A DNA stretch of 64,000 bases. Origin: Mariprofundus micogutta. Lineage in GTDB: Bacteria; Pseudomonadota; Zetaproteobacteria; Mariprofundales; Mariprofundaceae. Below, piece after piece: positions 1 through 9,693 of the stretch; positions within the stretch are counted from its first letter, which is position 1, and the number at the start of each line of letters is the position of its first letter. The stretch covers positions 1-64,000 of the forward strand of contig NZ_BDFD01000004.1 in the NCBI RefSeq assembly GCF_001895085.1, written 5' to 3'. The notes beneath the pieces are model-generated. The model ran no database searches and had not been told where the DNA came from. It saw only the letters and a program-made list of their open reading frames with translations. The position numbers were made by a program, and so were the translations under genes.

Positions 1-14
1 TTAATGTGCTTCAT
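1..14 (-). CDS. possible start of a gene running off the left edge
   Basis: An ATG at 14 on the minus strand begins M-K-H-I and leaves the window. A GGAG at 28-25 lies 10 bases upstream, slightly far for a ribosome binding site. It follows the truncated kinase at 83-1420 on the same strand. Nothing can be said of its product, and the start itself is uncertain. Confidence 0.25.
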
Positions 15-82
15 GGCCTGAGTTCTCCGTTCTGTGAATTTGCTGTCTGGATAACTACAAATTTACCATAATCGTTGGGAAT

Positions 83-1420
83 TCAGGCCTGTTTTCTTGC
101 TGCTAATTCCTTAACCGGACAGCAGTGATCTGCTGCATTAAAGCATAACTCATTTACCTGAGATAACTCGTGAGCCAGTTTTGGGTGGGCATCCAGATCC
201 ATTTCAATTAACGTAATATTCCCTGAAATTGCTGCGAGCATATTATTGAAATCATGGGCAATCCCGCCAACCAGTGTGCCTATTGCCTCCATTTTTTGTG
301 CCTGATTAAATTGCGCCTCCATTTTTTTCAGGTCTGTTACGTCATTTCCGGAGCATAGTACACCGTTCACTGCTCCTGACTCATCCCTGATGACGCTGTT
401 GTGCCATTCGATGATCCGTTCATCTCCAGTCTTGGTAATGATCGGGCTGGTATAATATTCGACCAGTTTTTCATCACCAGTCATTAACTGCTCGAATATC
501 TTTTGGGTCTGCTTGATATTGTTTTGTGGAATGAAGTGGTCAAACCACTTTTTGCCAACGATTTCATCTTCTGTATAACCAAGGATTTCGCAGGTTTTGG
601 GGTTGGCCAGCGTGACAGTTTGTCCGCAATCAATGGCAATCATCATAACACTGGCAATATTCAGATATGTTTGTGCGCGTTGCTGTTCGATTTCTATAGC
701 TTGTTTAGCCTGACGATGTGCAGTGACATCACGTAAATGGTTAACTACAGAAATTACAGAACCGTCACTGGCAAATTCAGGGTTGAGTAACCAATCCAGG
801 GTCACCGGCCCATGGATGCCTGGCATGGTGAATTCATGTCTGGATGATTGCCCTGTTTCAAAAGCTTTATTCATGACTGCTTCAAATAAATCACACAGTT
901 CGTCAGGAAACCCCATTTCTCTTTGAGTTTTACCTATAAACTCTTCCTGCCGTTTGCCGGTCAGTGTTGCACCCGCCGGGTTGAGATAGAGGTATTTCAG
1001 TTGTCGATCAAAGCGACTGATAACATCATCTGAATTTTCAACCAGTGCCCGATATCGATCCTCGCTCTGGTTTAATAACTCTTCTGCTTTTACACCCTGG
1101 CTGATGTCATGGATAATTGAGTACAGTGCATTCCTCCCCCGATACTCAATCGGGCCACTAAAGACCTCTACATTTCGGGATTCACCATTTGCAAGTCGGT
1201 GTTTGAAGAAAAAATGATCACGGCTTTCATCTTTTGCCTGTTGCATTGCAGCTCTGATCTTTGGGAGGGGGAATGTGTTAATGTCTTGAATACTGAGTGA
1301 CTGAATTTCTTCTAGAGAGTATCCATAAAACCGAAGAGCAGCATTGTTGGCATCCAGAATGTTACCGTGTTCAGGGTCAATGATCAGAGCTGCTGCTGAG
1401 ATGTTTTTAAAGAAATCCAT
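83..1420 (-). CDS. truncated multi-PAS sensor kinase (PAS-PAS-PAS-DHp, no ATPase domain)
   Basis: Seen: three PAS domains at about residues 1-110, 120-235 and 250-365, then a HisKA/DHp helix with the H-box GGIAHDFNN (phosphoacceptor His389). The frame stops at residue 445, where the second DHp helix should continue into a HATPase domain. The last 15 residues (from about AADHCCP) look disturbed compared with the matching AADLCKQML stretch of the complete kinase at 5720-8674. There is no transmembrane segment or signal peptide, so it is predicted cytoplasmic. Known: PAS kinases with this H-box normally carry ATPase and receiver modules. Inferred: without an ATP-binding domain it cannot autophosphorylate; it may be a decayed gene, or a sensor phosphorylated in trans. 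The 82 bases after the stop show no convincing ATPase continuation in any frame. Confidence 0.75.
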   Translation of the reverse strand: MDFFKNISAAALIIDPEHGNILDANNAALRFYGYSLEEIQSLSIQDINTFPLPKIRAAMQQAKDESRDHFFFKHRLANGESRNVEVFSGPIEYRGRNALYSIIHDISQGVKAEELLNQSEDRYRALVENSDDVISRFDRQLKYLYLNPAGATLTGKRQEEFIGKTQREMGFPDELCDLFEAVMNKAFETGQSSRHEFTMPGIHGPVTLDWLLNPEFASDGSVISVVNHLRDVTAHRQAKQAIEIEQQRAQTYLNIASVMMIAIDCGQTVTLANPKTCEILGYTEDEIVGKKWFDHFIPQNNIKQTQKIFEQLMTGDEKLVEYYTSPIITKTGDERIIEWHNSVIRDESGAVNGVLCSGNDVTDLKKMEAQFNQAQKMEAIGTLVGGIAHDFNNMLAAISGNITLIEMDLDAHPKLAHELSQVNELCFNAADHCCPVKELAARKQA

Positions 1421-1491
1421 ATGGCTACTTTAATTCAAATGGGAAATAATTGAAGTAGCTCCAGAATCAGTCTTGCATGTTAGAGTTTACC

Positions 1492-3021
1492 CTAGGCTAA
1501 TTTATCATCCGCGACGTGGTAGTGAGGGTCTTCCTTGATGTTTATCTCTACCAGGTCTCCAGCATTTTCCAGCAGTGCCTTACACTCAATACTCAGGTGA
1601 CGCAGATGCAGGGTTTTACCTGCTTTGGTGTATTTCCCAGCCAGACTATCAATGCTCTCAATGGCTGAATGATCAGCTACGCGGGAATAGGCGAAATCAA
1701 TAATCACATCGTCCGGATCATTCTCAATATCAAATAACTCATTGAAACGGTGGATCGATGCGAAAAACAGCGGGCCGTGCAGGATATAAATCTTGCTGCC
1801 TTCCTCGTTGATCTGTGTTTCAGCATAGACGTGACGTGCCTGTTTCCAGGCAAATACAAGTGCTGTGGCAATCACACCGACAATGACAGCCATGGCCAGA
1901 TCTGTGAATACAGTCACTACTGCTACTAGCACGCCAACAAAAGAGTCTTCACGCGGGATTTTGTTCAGCAGGTTGAAGCTGCCCCATTCAAAGGTACCAA
2001 TCACCACCATGAACATCAGGCCGACCAGTGCAGCGACAGGAACCATGGCAATCAGGTCAGAGGCGAATACGATGAAACTCAGCAGGAACAGTGCGGCGGA
2101 AATGCCCGAGAGATTACGCAGGCCACCGGAAGATACGTTGATCATGGTCTGACCGATCATCGCGCAGCCACCCATACCACCGAAGAAACCGTTCACGGTA
2201 TTGGCAAGGCCCTGACCGATGGATACACGGTTACCCTGACCGCGAGTGCCGGTCATTTCATCCACCACAGTCATGGTCAGCAATGACTCTATCAGACCAA
2301 CACCGGCAAGAATGAAAGCGTAGGGCAGGATGATATACAATGTTTCCAGATTCATCGGCAGATCAGGAATATGGAAAGTAGGGAAGCCTCCGCTGATATC
2401 AGCAATATCGCCCACAGATTTTGTATCCAGGCCGCCAAAAATGACCAGCAGGCTGACGGTGATAATGGCTGCTAAGCCACCGGGAAATGCGCGGGTGATT
2501 TTAGGTAAAAAGAACATAATCGCCATGGTCAGTGCGACCAGCCCCAGCATGGTGAATAGCGGTGGGCCGGATAACCAGTGCATGCTGCCATCTGCCCCTT
2601 TGACCTGAAATTGCTGCATCTGGGCCAGGAAGATTACAATGGCCAGACCGTTCACGAAGCCGAGCATGACAGGGTAGGGAACCATACGGATATATTTACC
2701 GAATTTCAGGCCACCAAAGGTCATTTGAATGATGCCGGTGATGACAATTGTGGCAAACAGGTATTCAACACCATGCTGGGCGACCAGTGCCACCATCACC
2801 ACGGCCATGGCACCGGTCGCACCGGAAATCATACCAGGCCGGCCACCAACCAGCGATGTGACCAGGCCCATCAGGAATGCCCCGTACAAACCAACCAGTG
2901 GGTTAACTCCGGCAACGAATGCAAAGGCAACAGCCTCCGGCACCAGTGCCAGCGCAACGGTCAGCCCAGATAATACATCGTCTTTGGCTTTGGCTGCGTG
3001 GTTGTAATAAAGCTGAAACAT
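1492..3021 (-). CDS. SulP/SLC26-family anion transporter with STAS domain
   Basis: A 509-residue inner membrane protein with the SulP core: repeated hydrophobic helices over about residues 15-410, an early [13 protein letters not shown] stretch and GATGAMAVV typical of the family, then a cytoplasmic STAS domain at about 415-500. SulP proteins carry sulfate, bicarbonate or other anions, often with Na+ or H+; the substrate cannot be read from sequence. The start ATG at 3021 has an AGGAGT box upstream. It stands alone between the truncated kinase and the ompA-like gene, whose terminator lies just upstream, so it probably has its own promoter in 3022-3100. Confidence 0.9.
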   Translation of the reverse strand: MFQLYYNHAAKAKDDVLSGLTVALALVPEAVAFAFVAGVNPLVGLYGAFLMGLVTSLVGGRPGMISGATGAMAVVMVALVAQHGVEYLFATIVITGIIQMTFGGLKFGKYIRMVPYPVMLGFVNGLAIVIFLAQMQQFQVKGADGSMHWLSGPPLFTMLGLVALTMAIMFFLPKITRAFPGGLAAIITVSLLVIFGGLDTKSVGDIADISGGFPTFHIPDLPMNLETLYIILPYAFILAGVGLIESLLTMTVVDEMTGTRGQGNRVSIGQGLANTVNGFFGGMGGCAMIGQTMINVSSGGLRNLSGISAALFLLSFIVFASDLIAMVPVAALVGLMFMVVIGTFEWGSFNLLNKIPREDSFVGVLVAVVTVFTDLAMAVIVGVIATALVFAWKQARHVYAETQINEEGSKIYILHGPLFFASIHRFNELFDIENDPDDVIIDFAYSRVADHSAIESIDSLAGKYTKAGKTLHLRHLSIECKALLENAGDLVEINIKEDPHYHVADDKLA

Positions 3022-3103
3022 GGGGGTACTCCTGTTGGGAGCGGCACTCTAGAGCAGGGTGAGATGAGTGCAAGGCGAGCTCTGCGCAGGAAATAATGCA
3101 GAC

Positions 3104-3136
3104 AAAAAAATACGGGCCGCATGAAGCGACCCGTAT
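3104..3136 (-). terminator. rho-independent terminator of the OmpA lipoprotein gene
   Basis: ATACGGG (3110-3116) pairs with CCCGTAT (3130-3136), with an inner CGC/GCG pair. On the minus strand the stem is followed by seven U (A-run 3104-3110). It lies 27 bases after the stop of the gene at 3163. Confidence 0.85.
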
Positions 3137-3162
3137 CTGTTAGACAGTCTTTGAATGACTGT

Positions 3163-3828
3163 TTAGTTCATGACACGAAGTTCAACGCGACGGTTTTGTG
3201 CACGACCATCACTGGTTTCATTGCTCGTGATCGGCTGTGTTTCACCATAACCCTTCGAGGTCAGCCTGTTGGCAGCAATGCCCTTCGATGCCAGATAGTT
3301 CATCACACTGGCAGCACGACGCTCAGATAGAGCCTGATTATAGCTGTCTTTACCCGAACTATCGGTATGCGCGGCAACTTCAACGTTGATCTTGGCACGA
3401 CGCTTAAGTGTGGCAACGGCATTATCGAGAATGGCAATGGAAGCCGGAGTCAATTCAGCACTGTCATGCGGGAAGTTGATGCCATCAAGTTTAATGATCT
3501 CAACAGGTTTAGGCTTTGGTTTAGGCGGTGGAGCACAATTTTTGCCGGCTGCAGCTTTTGCGGCCTTGGCTTTGGCAACAGCTCTTTCAGTCAGTTCTGC
3601 ATTTTCGTCCGGATGGATATCGTGCTCGGTGTACTCATGAGCTGCCCAGTAAAAGGCTGCTACAGCTTCGGCCTGCAGTTTTGGCGCGCAGCGCTCAGCG
3701 CCTGCTGCTTTGGATGCTGCAATTGCATCACGGGCTTCAGCCAGTTCACTGCGTTCAGTATCCATGCTATGGCCTGCACATGCAGCAAGAGAAAGTGTGG
3801 AGGTGATTAGGATCAGTCGTTTAATCAT
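3163..3828 (-). CDS. OmpA-family peptidoglycan-associated lipoprotein
   Basis: A 221-residue protein with a lipoprotein signal ending in LSLAAC (lipidated Cys17). Residues 20-95 are an alanine-rich helical region resembling DUF4398, with two cysteines (about 47 and 97), then a Pro-Lys hinge at 98-108. Residues 112-221 are a complete OmpA/MotB peptidoglycan-binding domain with the conserved NFPHDSAEL, AHTDSSG and NRRVEL segments. Inferred role: anchoring the outer membrane to peptidoglycan. Its start overlaps the stop of the upstream small gene by four bases, so the two are translationally coupled. A strong terminator follows. Confidence 0.9.
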   Translation of the reverse strand: MIKRLILITSTLSLAACAGHSMDTERSELAEARDAIAASKAAGAERCAPKLQAEAVAAFYWAAHEYTEHDIHPDENAELTERAVAKAKAAKAAAGKNCAPPPKPKPKPVEIIKLDGINFPHDSAELTPASIAILDNAVATLKRRAKINVEVAAHTDSSGKDSYNQALSERRAASVMNYLASKGIAANRLTSKGYGETQPITSNETSDGRAQNRRVELRVMN

Positions 3829-4076
3829 TTTGAACCTCCGGCCTGAGCCGCATGCTCTTCAGCCATATTAATGAATTCTTTGGCCGCTGCCAGATCATGC
3901 TGGCCTTTTTCATCTACTGCGATGAAGGCAAACTTGCGTGCCAGATGCGCGTGGTAGCTGTTATTGCCCTCTGTTTGAGCTTCAACTGCTTCAGCCCTGT
4001 CTTCTATACTGCTCAGGCCAGCACTGGCTGGCAGGGCAAATGCAAATAATGCTAATATTAATAAACCGATTTTCAT
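3825..4076 (-). CDS. small secreted alpha-helical protein coupled to the OmpA lipoprotein
   Basis: An 83-residue protein with a Sec signal peptide (cleavage likely after PASA, about residue 19) and a mature part of about 64 residues that should be mostly helical. The segment YHAHLARKFAFIAVDEKGQ and the following AAAKEFINMAEEHAAQA resemble the second half of DUF4398 domains, the same family as the N-terminal part of the OmpA lipoprotein it overlaps. GAGGAGCTC just before the ATG is a good ribosome binding site. Inferred: a periplasmic partner of the lipoprotein. Function unknown. Confidence 0.8.
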   Translation of the reverse strand: MKIGLLILALFAFALPASAGLSSIEDRAEAVEAQTEGNNSYHAHLARKFAFIAVDEKGQHDLAAAKEFINMAEEHAAQAGGSK

Positions 4077-4201
4077 GAGCTCCTCCTCTTTAACTTAAAC
4101 GTAGTGTAGCAGAGAAACCGCTATATGGAACCTGCAGTGCGGATTGAAATGGCGTAAATATTACGCTCTTTGCAAAACTTGTACTGGAGGCGTAGCCCGC
4201 T

Positions 4202-4822
4202 TTACTCAGAAGCTGTTTTCAACAGCTTTCCGAGTTCTCGCTGTATTGCCTTTCTTCTCAATAACAGTGTTAAATGGCCTCCGCCATGTGCATGCCAGAT
4301 ATGGGCTGCCCGCAATCCGGCCATTAACAGGCTGCGAACCCGCCGCGTATTGTCTGCCTGACTCAGATGTTCAGTTTTGCCACGCACGATAATGCGAGGA
4401 TTCATCGTACTGATGGTTTCACCATACAGATCTGCCATGGCTGCAATGATATTGTTATGCATGGCATCACCGAAATACTGTTTCTGTTTTTCGATGCGGG
4501 TTATACCGTCGGCTAAATGATTACGCATCTCTGCATGTTTCGATAGACGTTTTTCGATACTGAGCAGGCCGGCGCAGTAGGTCATCAGTGCTTTGCTTTG
4601 TGGGAAATCATTGCCGCCCAGAATCTGGCTACTGACGCGCAGGCCAGTTTGCAGTTTGTTCAGACCGCCATAAAGCATGGCCGGGTCATGTGTTCCTTGC
4701 GAAAAAATACTTTCAATCAGTACGCGAGAGTCTTCCGGGTCTGCTATACCTTTGCGTGCAATGCTATCGACGAGATAGACTGCCTGAATCAGGGCGGCCA
4801 GAGCCGTAGTACGCTGTGTCAT
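4202..4822 (-). CDS. hflD: HflD homologue
   Basis: About 206 residues, matching the usual HflD length. The sequence aligns by eye with Escherichia coli HflD along its length: LIQAVYLVDSIARKG near the start, the central YCAGLLSIEKRLSKHAEM, and MAGLRAAHIWHAHGGG near the end. HflD is a peripheral inner membrane protein known for modulating lambda lysogeny; its normal role is unclear. The start at 4822 is chosen on family length; an upstream ATG at 4870 is possible, and neither has a strong ribosome binding site. It diverges from the DUF455 gene at 4891, so the promoters must share a very short interval. In many gammaproteobacteria hflD sits beside purB; here purB is 47 kb away. Confidence 0.8.
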   Translation of the reverse strand: MTQRTTALAALIQAVYLVDSIARKGIADPEDSRVLIESIFSQGTHDPAMLYGGLNKLQTGLRVSSQILGGNDFPQSKALMTYCAGLLSIEKRLSKHAEMRNHLADGITRIEKQKQYFGDAMHNNIIAAMADLYGETISTMNPRIIVRGKTEHLSQADNTRRVRSLLMAGLRAAHIWHAHGGGHLTLLLRRKAIQRELGKLLKTASE

Positions 4823-4890
4823 CGTAGAGAGATGCGATGAGTGGCTGGAATCAGGTATAGTTTTTGACATGTCATAATGCTGGAGAATTG

Positions 4891-5712
4891 ATGGGAGATG
4901 CTCAAGTAATGAATGAAATGAGGATGTTGGCGCGGGCATGCCTGTTGCAGGCTTCGGTAGATGCCAAGCTGAAACAGGTCCGGAAGCTTACAGTGATGTG
5001 GAAAACTGGAAAGCTGGAGCTTGATACGCGCGCTAAAGCAGCCTCTGATATCCAGCCGGGCAGGCCTGACAAACCAACGTTGGCACGTGCAAGTAAAGTG
5101 AAGAAGCGTGGTTTTGCCACACAGGAAGGGCGAGCTGTGATGATGCATGCCATCGCTCATATTGAATTTAATGCCATCAATCTGGCACTGGATGCGGTGC
5201 AGAGATTTGCCGATATGCCCGAGCAGTTTTATAGCGACTGGCTGCGCGTGGCTGAAGAAGAGGTGTACCATTTTGAACTGATTCGTGCGCATATGCGACA
5301 TATGGGTGCGGACTATGGTGATTATCCTGCCCATGGCGGTTTATGGGAGATGTGCGAAAAAACAGCGCATGATGTACTGATTCGCATGGCGCTGGTGCCA
5401 CGGGTGCTTGAAGCCCGTGGATTGGATGTTACGCCGGGTATTCAGGAGAAACTATCACAGGCCGGTGATGAAAATGCAGTCAGTCTGCTTGATATCATTC
5501 TTCGTGATGAAATCGGCCACGTGGAGATAGGTAATCGCTGGTTTCGTTACTGTTGTGATCAGAGAGGAGTGGAGCCTGTTGCAACATTTACAGCATTGCT
5601 TGGCGAGTATTATCCGAAAGGTTTGATGGGGCCATATAATATGGTTGCGCGTGAAAAGGCTGGTTTTTCAAAACAGGAGCTGTCATACCTCTGCAAAGAT
5701 CAGTCAGTATAA
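4891..5712 (+). CDS. ferritin-like di-iron protein (DUF455)
   Basis: A 273-residue DUF455 protein. Seen: a di-iron-type ligand pattern across a helical bundle, with E in AHIEFNAI (about 92), EEEVYHFE (about 122-129), E in VPRVLEARG and DEIGHVEIG near residue 205. These match the E, ExxH, E, ExxH pattern of ferritin-like oxygenases. The family is widespread and its reaction is not established; similarity to the tRNA hydroxylase fold is known. ATG 4891 is preferred because GGAGA lies five bases upstream; a TTG at 4864 would extend the frame. It is followed directly by the convergent kinase gene, with only seven bases between the stops. Confidence 0.85.
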   Translation: MGDAQVMNEMRMLARACLLQASVDAKLKQVRKLTVMWKTGKLELDTRAKAASDIQPGRPDKPTLARASKVKKRGFATQEGRAVMMHAIAHIEFNAINLALDAVQRFADMPEQFYSDWLRVAEEEVYHFELIRAHMRHMGADYGDYPAHGGLWEMCEKTAHDVLIRMALVPRVLEARGLDVTPGIQEKLSQAGDENAVSLLDIILRDEIGHVEIGNRWFRYCCDQRGVEPVATFTALLGEYYPKGLMGPYNMVAREKAGFSKQELSYLCKDQSV

Positions 5713-5719
5713 ACAGTCA

Positions 5720-8674
5720 TTAAAGATTCAGTGCTTCGCGCAATTTGCTTGCCAGCATATCGGGAGTGTAAGGCTTCTGTATAAACCCGACGAGTCCTTT
5801 GCCTGCAAATCGATTGGTAGCTTCCTGCTCATTGTAACCGCTTGAAAGGATCACTTTCGCATTCGGATCACATTTAAGGATTTCACTGAAGGCTTCTTCT
5901 CCATTCATGCGAGGCATGGTCATATCCAGCAAAACACCGGTGATTTCATCGGCATGTCGTTTATACATTTCCACACCTTCAATACCATCGATGGCAGTCA
6001 AGGTGCTAAAGCCCATATCGGAGAGCATCGCTGTAGCGACTTCAAGGATGGTTTCCTCATCATCGACGACAAGAATCGTGCCTGATGCCTGCCATTCATC
6101 AGATGGGGTTTCCAGGTTGTTCAGTGTCTCGGCAGCTATGTCGACACAGGGGAACAGGATTTTGAAACTGGTGCCTATGCCGGGTTCACTGCTTAACTTC
6201 ATGGAGCCTTTATGGCCACGCACGATACCGAGTACAGCGCTCATGCCCAAACCGCGGCCGGAGAATTTGGTGGTGAAGAACGGGTCAAAGATCTTTTTAA
6301 GCGTGGCTTCATTCATGCCGCAACCGTTATCGGAAACTTCCAAATAGACATAGTCACCCGGCTCTATTTTTGCACCCAGTAAGGTGTCATTCAAGTAAGT
6401 TTCATCAGCCTGAAATGTTTTAGTCGTGATAGAGATGGTGCCTTTTTTCTCTTTGCCAATCGCTTCCGAGGCATTGGTAATCAGATTCATGATAATCTGC
6501 TGCATCTGGGACACATCAGCGTTGATGGCAGGCAGGTTTTCGTTCAGATTATAATTCAGCAAAATGTTTTTACTGATTGATACTTCCAGCAGTTTGCTCA
6601 TCTGCTCAACCAGTTCCGAAAGGTCAATCGGTTTGACGATAAACTGTCCCTTGCCGGAGTAGGCAAGCATCTGTTTGCATAGATCTGCAGCACGATGACT
6701 GGCATGAACGATGCTCTCGACGTGATCGATAGCTGGAGACTGAACATCCATCTTGCTCTCGGCCATTGCCGCGTTGCCCATGATAGCTGTCAGAATATTG
6801 TTGAAGTCATGGGCGATGCCTCCAGCCAATACGCCAAGACTTTCCAGTCGTTGCGTGTGCTCGATCTGAATTTTCAGTTTTTCCTGTTCGCCAACATCAC
6901 GTTTAATGGCGACATATTGTCGGGTTACTCCGGATTCATCCCTAACCGGAGAAATGACCATCTCTTCCGGATAGAGTTGCCCATTTTTGCGGCGGTTGAT
7001 TACGCGGCCATTCCAGACTTTGCCTGCCTGAATAGTTTCCCACATCTCTGCATAAAAGGCTGGTGATTGTTCACCCGATTTGAGCAGTTTGGTTGATTTG
7101 CCAATCACCTCATTCAGTTTATAACCTGTCGTCCGCTCAAAAGCCGGATTAACATAGAGAATGGTCGCATCTATATCGGTAATTACGATCATATCCGAGG
7201 ATTGTTCAATGGCATTGGTCAACATGCGCTGTTGTGATTCGGCTTCAACCTGATTGGAAAGATCGCGGATGATTGTGGTGAAAACAGGATTGTTGTCGTT
7301 ATCGGTTGATTTGGACAGGTTGATTTCGATGGGGATTTCGTTGCCATTCTTATGAGTTCCAAGCATCCGTCGGGTCATGCTCTGCATCATGGCGCCGTCT
7401 GGTTGTGTGTTGTTCATGTGATGGTGCAGGGCGTGATGCTGAGATGGAATGATGGTGTTTACATGCTGGCCTAATATCTCGGATTCGCCATAACCGAACA
7501 GAGATTCAGCCTGCTTGTTCCAGACGAGGATGTTCATATCGGCATCGGCACTGATAATGGCATCGTGGGCACTATTGATCATATTGCGGTATTGCGTTTC
7601 TGAGTTACGCAACTCTCCGGTTTTTCGATATAGTTCGAGCAGCATGCCATTGATTGCCTGCGCCAATAGTCTGGCTTCTTTACTGGCCGGCATCTCCATA
7701 TTGAGCCGCCTGTCATCGACACCAATCTCACCTGCTGCTTTCTCCAGTTGCTCGATTGGTTTTACCAATCCTCTGGCTATCAACAGATCGCCTAACAGTA
7801 AAAACAGTAAAATCACACTACCCATCAGGATGAAGCGCTGCTGTACATTGGCGAGTATCGCTTCCAGCCCTTGCAAAGATTGATGTACGATCAGATGGGC
7901 AATGGGCTGCCCGCGTTCATTCACAACCACTCTGGAGAGGCTTAGAAATTTTTCTCCTTTCAGATCAAGAATATGCGGGGTTAAATCCTTTTGAAGGATC
8001 TGCATGCCTGCAAGGTCGTGGGACCTGATCTGTGCTTCAATCGCTGCAAAGTGTTCTGGCGGCAGCGTGCTGGCATTGATGCTACCGTTGTTGTCGGTGA
8101 CAGTAATATCACAGTATTCGGTTGCCTCTTTCAGCGATTCCAGAAACAGGTCTGAATAGATAAAACCCGTGGTTAGTACTCCCCAGATGTTTGGACCTGA
8201 ACTCACCGGTTTGGAGACCATATTATAAACTTTATCGCCAATGCGGGACACATTACGACACTCTTTTCCTTTCAATGCACATACAATGCTCGGGAACGCT
8301 TTCACCTTATCGTTCTGACCGGTGAGTTGTGTGCTTTGCATCAGGGTTTGCCCCTGCGCATCACTGATGATCATGAGGGGGCTGTCAGGCAGCTTGAGAA
8401 GATTGTCAGTGACAGTTTTGATATGGCCTACTGAACGTTCGGCCAAGGCAGCCTTGAAAATCGGAAGACTGGCTACGTGCTCGGATTTTGTTGCCAGATG
8501 TTCGAAGCGTTCCTGCTGCAAGTCATTGATGACTTGCAGATGTTTCTCAGCAAAAGTGGCAACAGACAGTCGCTCTTCATGATCAACAGCAACACTGACT
8601 GCATAATAGAGTCCTATGAACAGCAATAGCAGGCTGGGGAAGAGGAATAACAGCAGCTTGGCTCTTAAGCTCAT
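5720..8674 (-). CDS. membrane hybrid histidine kinase with extracytoplasmic sensor domain
   Basis: 984 residues. Seen in order: TM1 (about 7-30); a periplasmic Cache-like sensor domain (31-280); TM2 (281-303); HAMP (304-350); two PAS domains (about 360-475 and 485-600); DHp with GGIAHDFNN (phospho-His622); HATPase (about 720-845) with N-box NLITNASEAIG, DNGCGMNEA, FDPFFTTK and GRGLGMSA; and a receiver (865-984) with VDDEE, phospho-Asp917 and Lys967. It is a complete hybrid kinase. It starts five bases after the stop of the peroxidase gene, so it is transcribed with the peroxidase and cupredoxin. Inferred: it senses a periplasmic state linked to those two proteins. The output partner is not in the window; an external Hpt protein and regulator would be needed. 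Confidence 0.93.
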   Translation of the reverse strand: MSLRAKLLLFLFPSLLLLFIGLYYAVSVAVDHEERLSVATFAEKHLQVINDLQQERFEHLATKSEHVASLPIFKAALAERSVGHIKTVTDNLLKLPDSPLMIISDAQGQTLMQSTQLTGQNDKVKAFPSIVCALKGKECRNVSRIGDKVYNMVSKPVSSGPNIWGVLTTGFIYSDLFLESLKEATEYCDITVTDNNGSINASTLPPEHFAAIEAQIRSHDLAGMQILQKDLTPHILDLKGEKFLSLSRVVVNERGQPIAHLIVHQSLQGLEAILANVQQRFILMGSVILLFLLLGDLLIARGLVKPIEQLEKAAGEIGVDDRRLNMEMPASKEARLLAQAINGMLLELYRKTGELRNSETQYRNMINSAHDAIISADADMNILVWNKQAESLFGYGESEILGQHVNTIIPSQHHALHHHMNNTQPDGAMMQSMTRRMLGTHKNGNEIPIEINLSKSTDNDNNPVFTTIIRDLSNQVEAESQQRMLTNAIEQSSDMIVITDIDATILYVNPAFERTTGYKLNEVIGKSTKLLKSGEQSPAFYAEMWETIQAGKVWNGRVINRRKNGQLYPEEMVISPVRDESGVTRQYVAIKRDVGEQEKLKIQIEHTQRLESLGVLAGGIAHDFNNILTAIMGNAAMAESKMDVQSPAIDHVESIVHASHRAADLCKQMLAYSGKGQFIVKPIDLSELVEQMSKLLEVSISKNILLNYNLNENLPAINADVSQMQQIIMNLITNASEAIGKEKKGTISITTKTFQADETYLNDTLLGAKIEPGDYVYLEVSDNGCGMNEATLKKIFDPFFTTKFSGRGLGMSAVLGIVRGHKGSMKLSSEPGIGTSFKILFPCVDIAAETLNNLETPSDEWQASGTILVVDDEETILEVATAMLSDMGFSTLTAIDGIEGVEMYKRHADEITGVLLDMTMPRMNGEEAFSEILKCDPNAKVILSSGYNEQEATNRFAGKGLVGFIQKPYTPDMLASKLREALNL

Positions 8675-8679
8675 CCGTT

Positions 8680-9693
8680 TTATTCCGTCTCTTCGATGCC
8701 GGTCAAAGCGTGCAGGAAGGCGAGCAGATCATCGCGCTCAAGCTGCGTCAATTGCAGAGGTACTATTTGAGGGTCGATATTCTCTTTCACATCGCCACCA
8801 CGATTATAAAAAAGAATAACCTGTTTGAGCGTAGCAATGCTGCCGTTGTGCATGAATGGCGCGGTCAGTGCCACCGAGTGAAGTCCCGGGGTTTTAAATG
8901 AACCACGCTGGCTGGGTAAAGGCAGGATCGCATATCGCCCTGCATCTTTGCCGGCAGGACCTGCTGCTGCCACACCAATATTATGAAAACCATTATCAGT
9001 CAGGTTCGGGCCATTGTGACAGAGCACGCAACGCGCTTTGCCCTTGAATAGTTGCGTGCCGCGTTTGGCACTTGCATTGAGCGCCTGTGAATCGCCCTTC
9101 AGGTATTTTTCGAAAGGGGAGTTGCTTGAAATGATTGTGCGTTCAAACGCGGCAATAGCTTTTCCAATGGTATCCGGAGAAATAGCTGCCTGAGCAAAGG
9201 CGTCACTGAACATCTGACGATATTCAGCATTTTGATTCAGCTCACTGACCAGTTCATGCAATTCCTGAGACATTTCACCGGCGGCCTGAATGGGGCCGAG
9301 TGACTGCTCTTCCAGGCTTACTGCACGCCCGTCCCAGAACCAGCGTTGCTGCCAGGCGGTATTAAACAGATGCGGTGTGTTGCGGCCCAACTCTTCACCC
9401 GGCACGCCAAAGGCACGCGGAAGCTTATCACCCCAGCCTTTCCCGGGGTCGTGGCAAGTGGCACAGCTGATAGAGTTATCACCGGAAAGGATGGGGTCAA
9501 AGAACAGTTTTTTGCCCAGTGCAATTTTTTCAGCTGTCTGCGGATTGTCGGCTGGCACTGGTAATGCTGGTAGCAGGCTCAGCGCCGGGGCACCGGATAA
9601 ACCTGTTTCAATGTTGCCGGCGCTAGCTTGGGCTGCTGGCATCAGTAGCGCAAGCAACAGGGCAAGGGCAGGAAATGGCGTTCGTATATTCAA
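8680..9693 (-). CDS. diheme cytochrome c peroxidase / MauG-family protein
   Basis: 337 residues with a Sec signal peptide (about 1-25), so periplasmic. Two c-type heme sites are seen: CATCH at 77-81 and CVLCH at 222-226. A Met in FMHNGS (281) is placed like the axial methionine of the electron-transfer heme of bacterial cytochrome c peroxidases. Known: this family reduces hydrogen peroxide with electrons from small cytochromes or cupredoxins, while MauG members oxidise a partner protein. Which applies here cannot be settled. Its start overlaps the stop of the cupredoxin gene by four bases, and the hybrid kinase follows after five bases. The cupredoxin is a plausible electron donor. Confidence 0.93.
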   Translation of the reverse strand: MNIRTPFPALALLLALLMPAAQASAGNIETGLSGAPALSLLPALPVPADNPQTAEKIALGKKLFFDPILSGDNSISCATCHDPGKGWGDKLPRAFGVPGEELGRNTPHLFNTAWQQRWFWDGRAVSLEEQSLGPIQAAGEMSQELHELVSELNQNAEYRQMFSDAFAQAAISPDTIGKAIAAFERTIISSNSPFEKYLKGDSQALNASAKRGTQLFKGKARCVLCHNGPNLTDNGFHNIGVAAAGPAGKDAGRYAILPLPSQRGSFKTPGLHSVALTAPFMHNGSIATLKQVILFYNRGGDVKENIDPQIVPLQLTQLERDDLLAFLHALTGIEETE

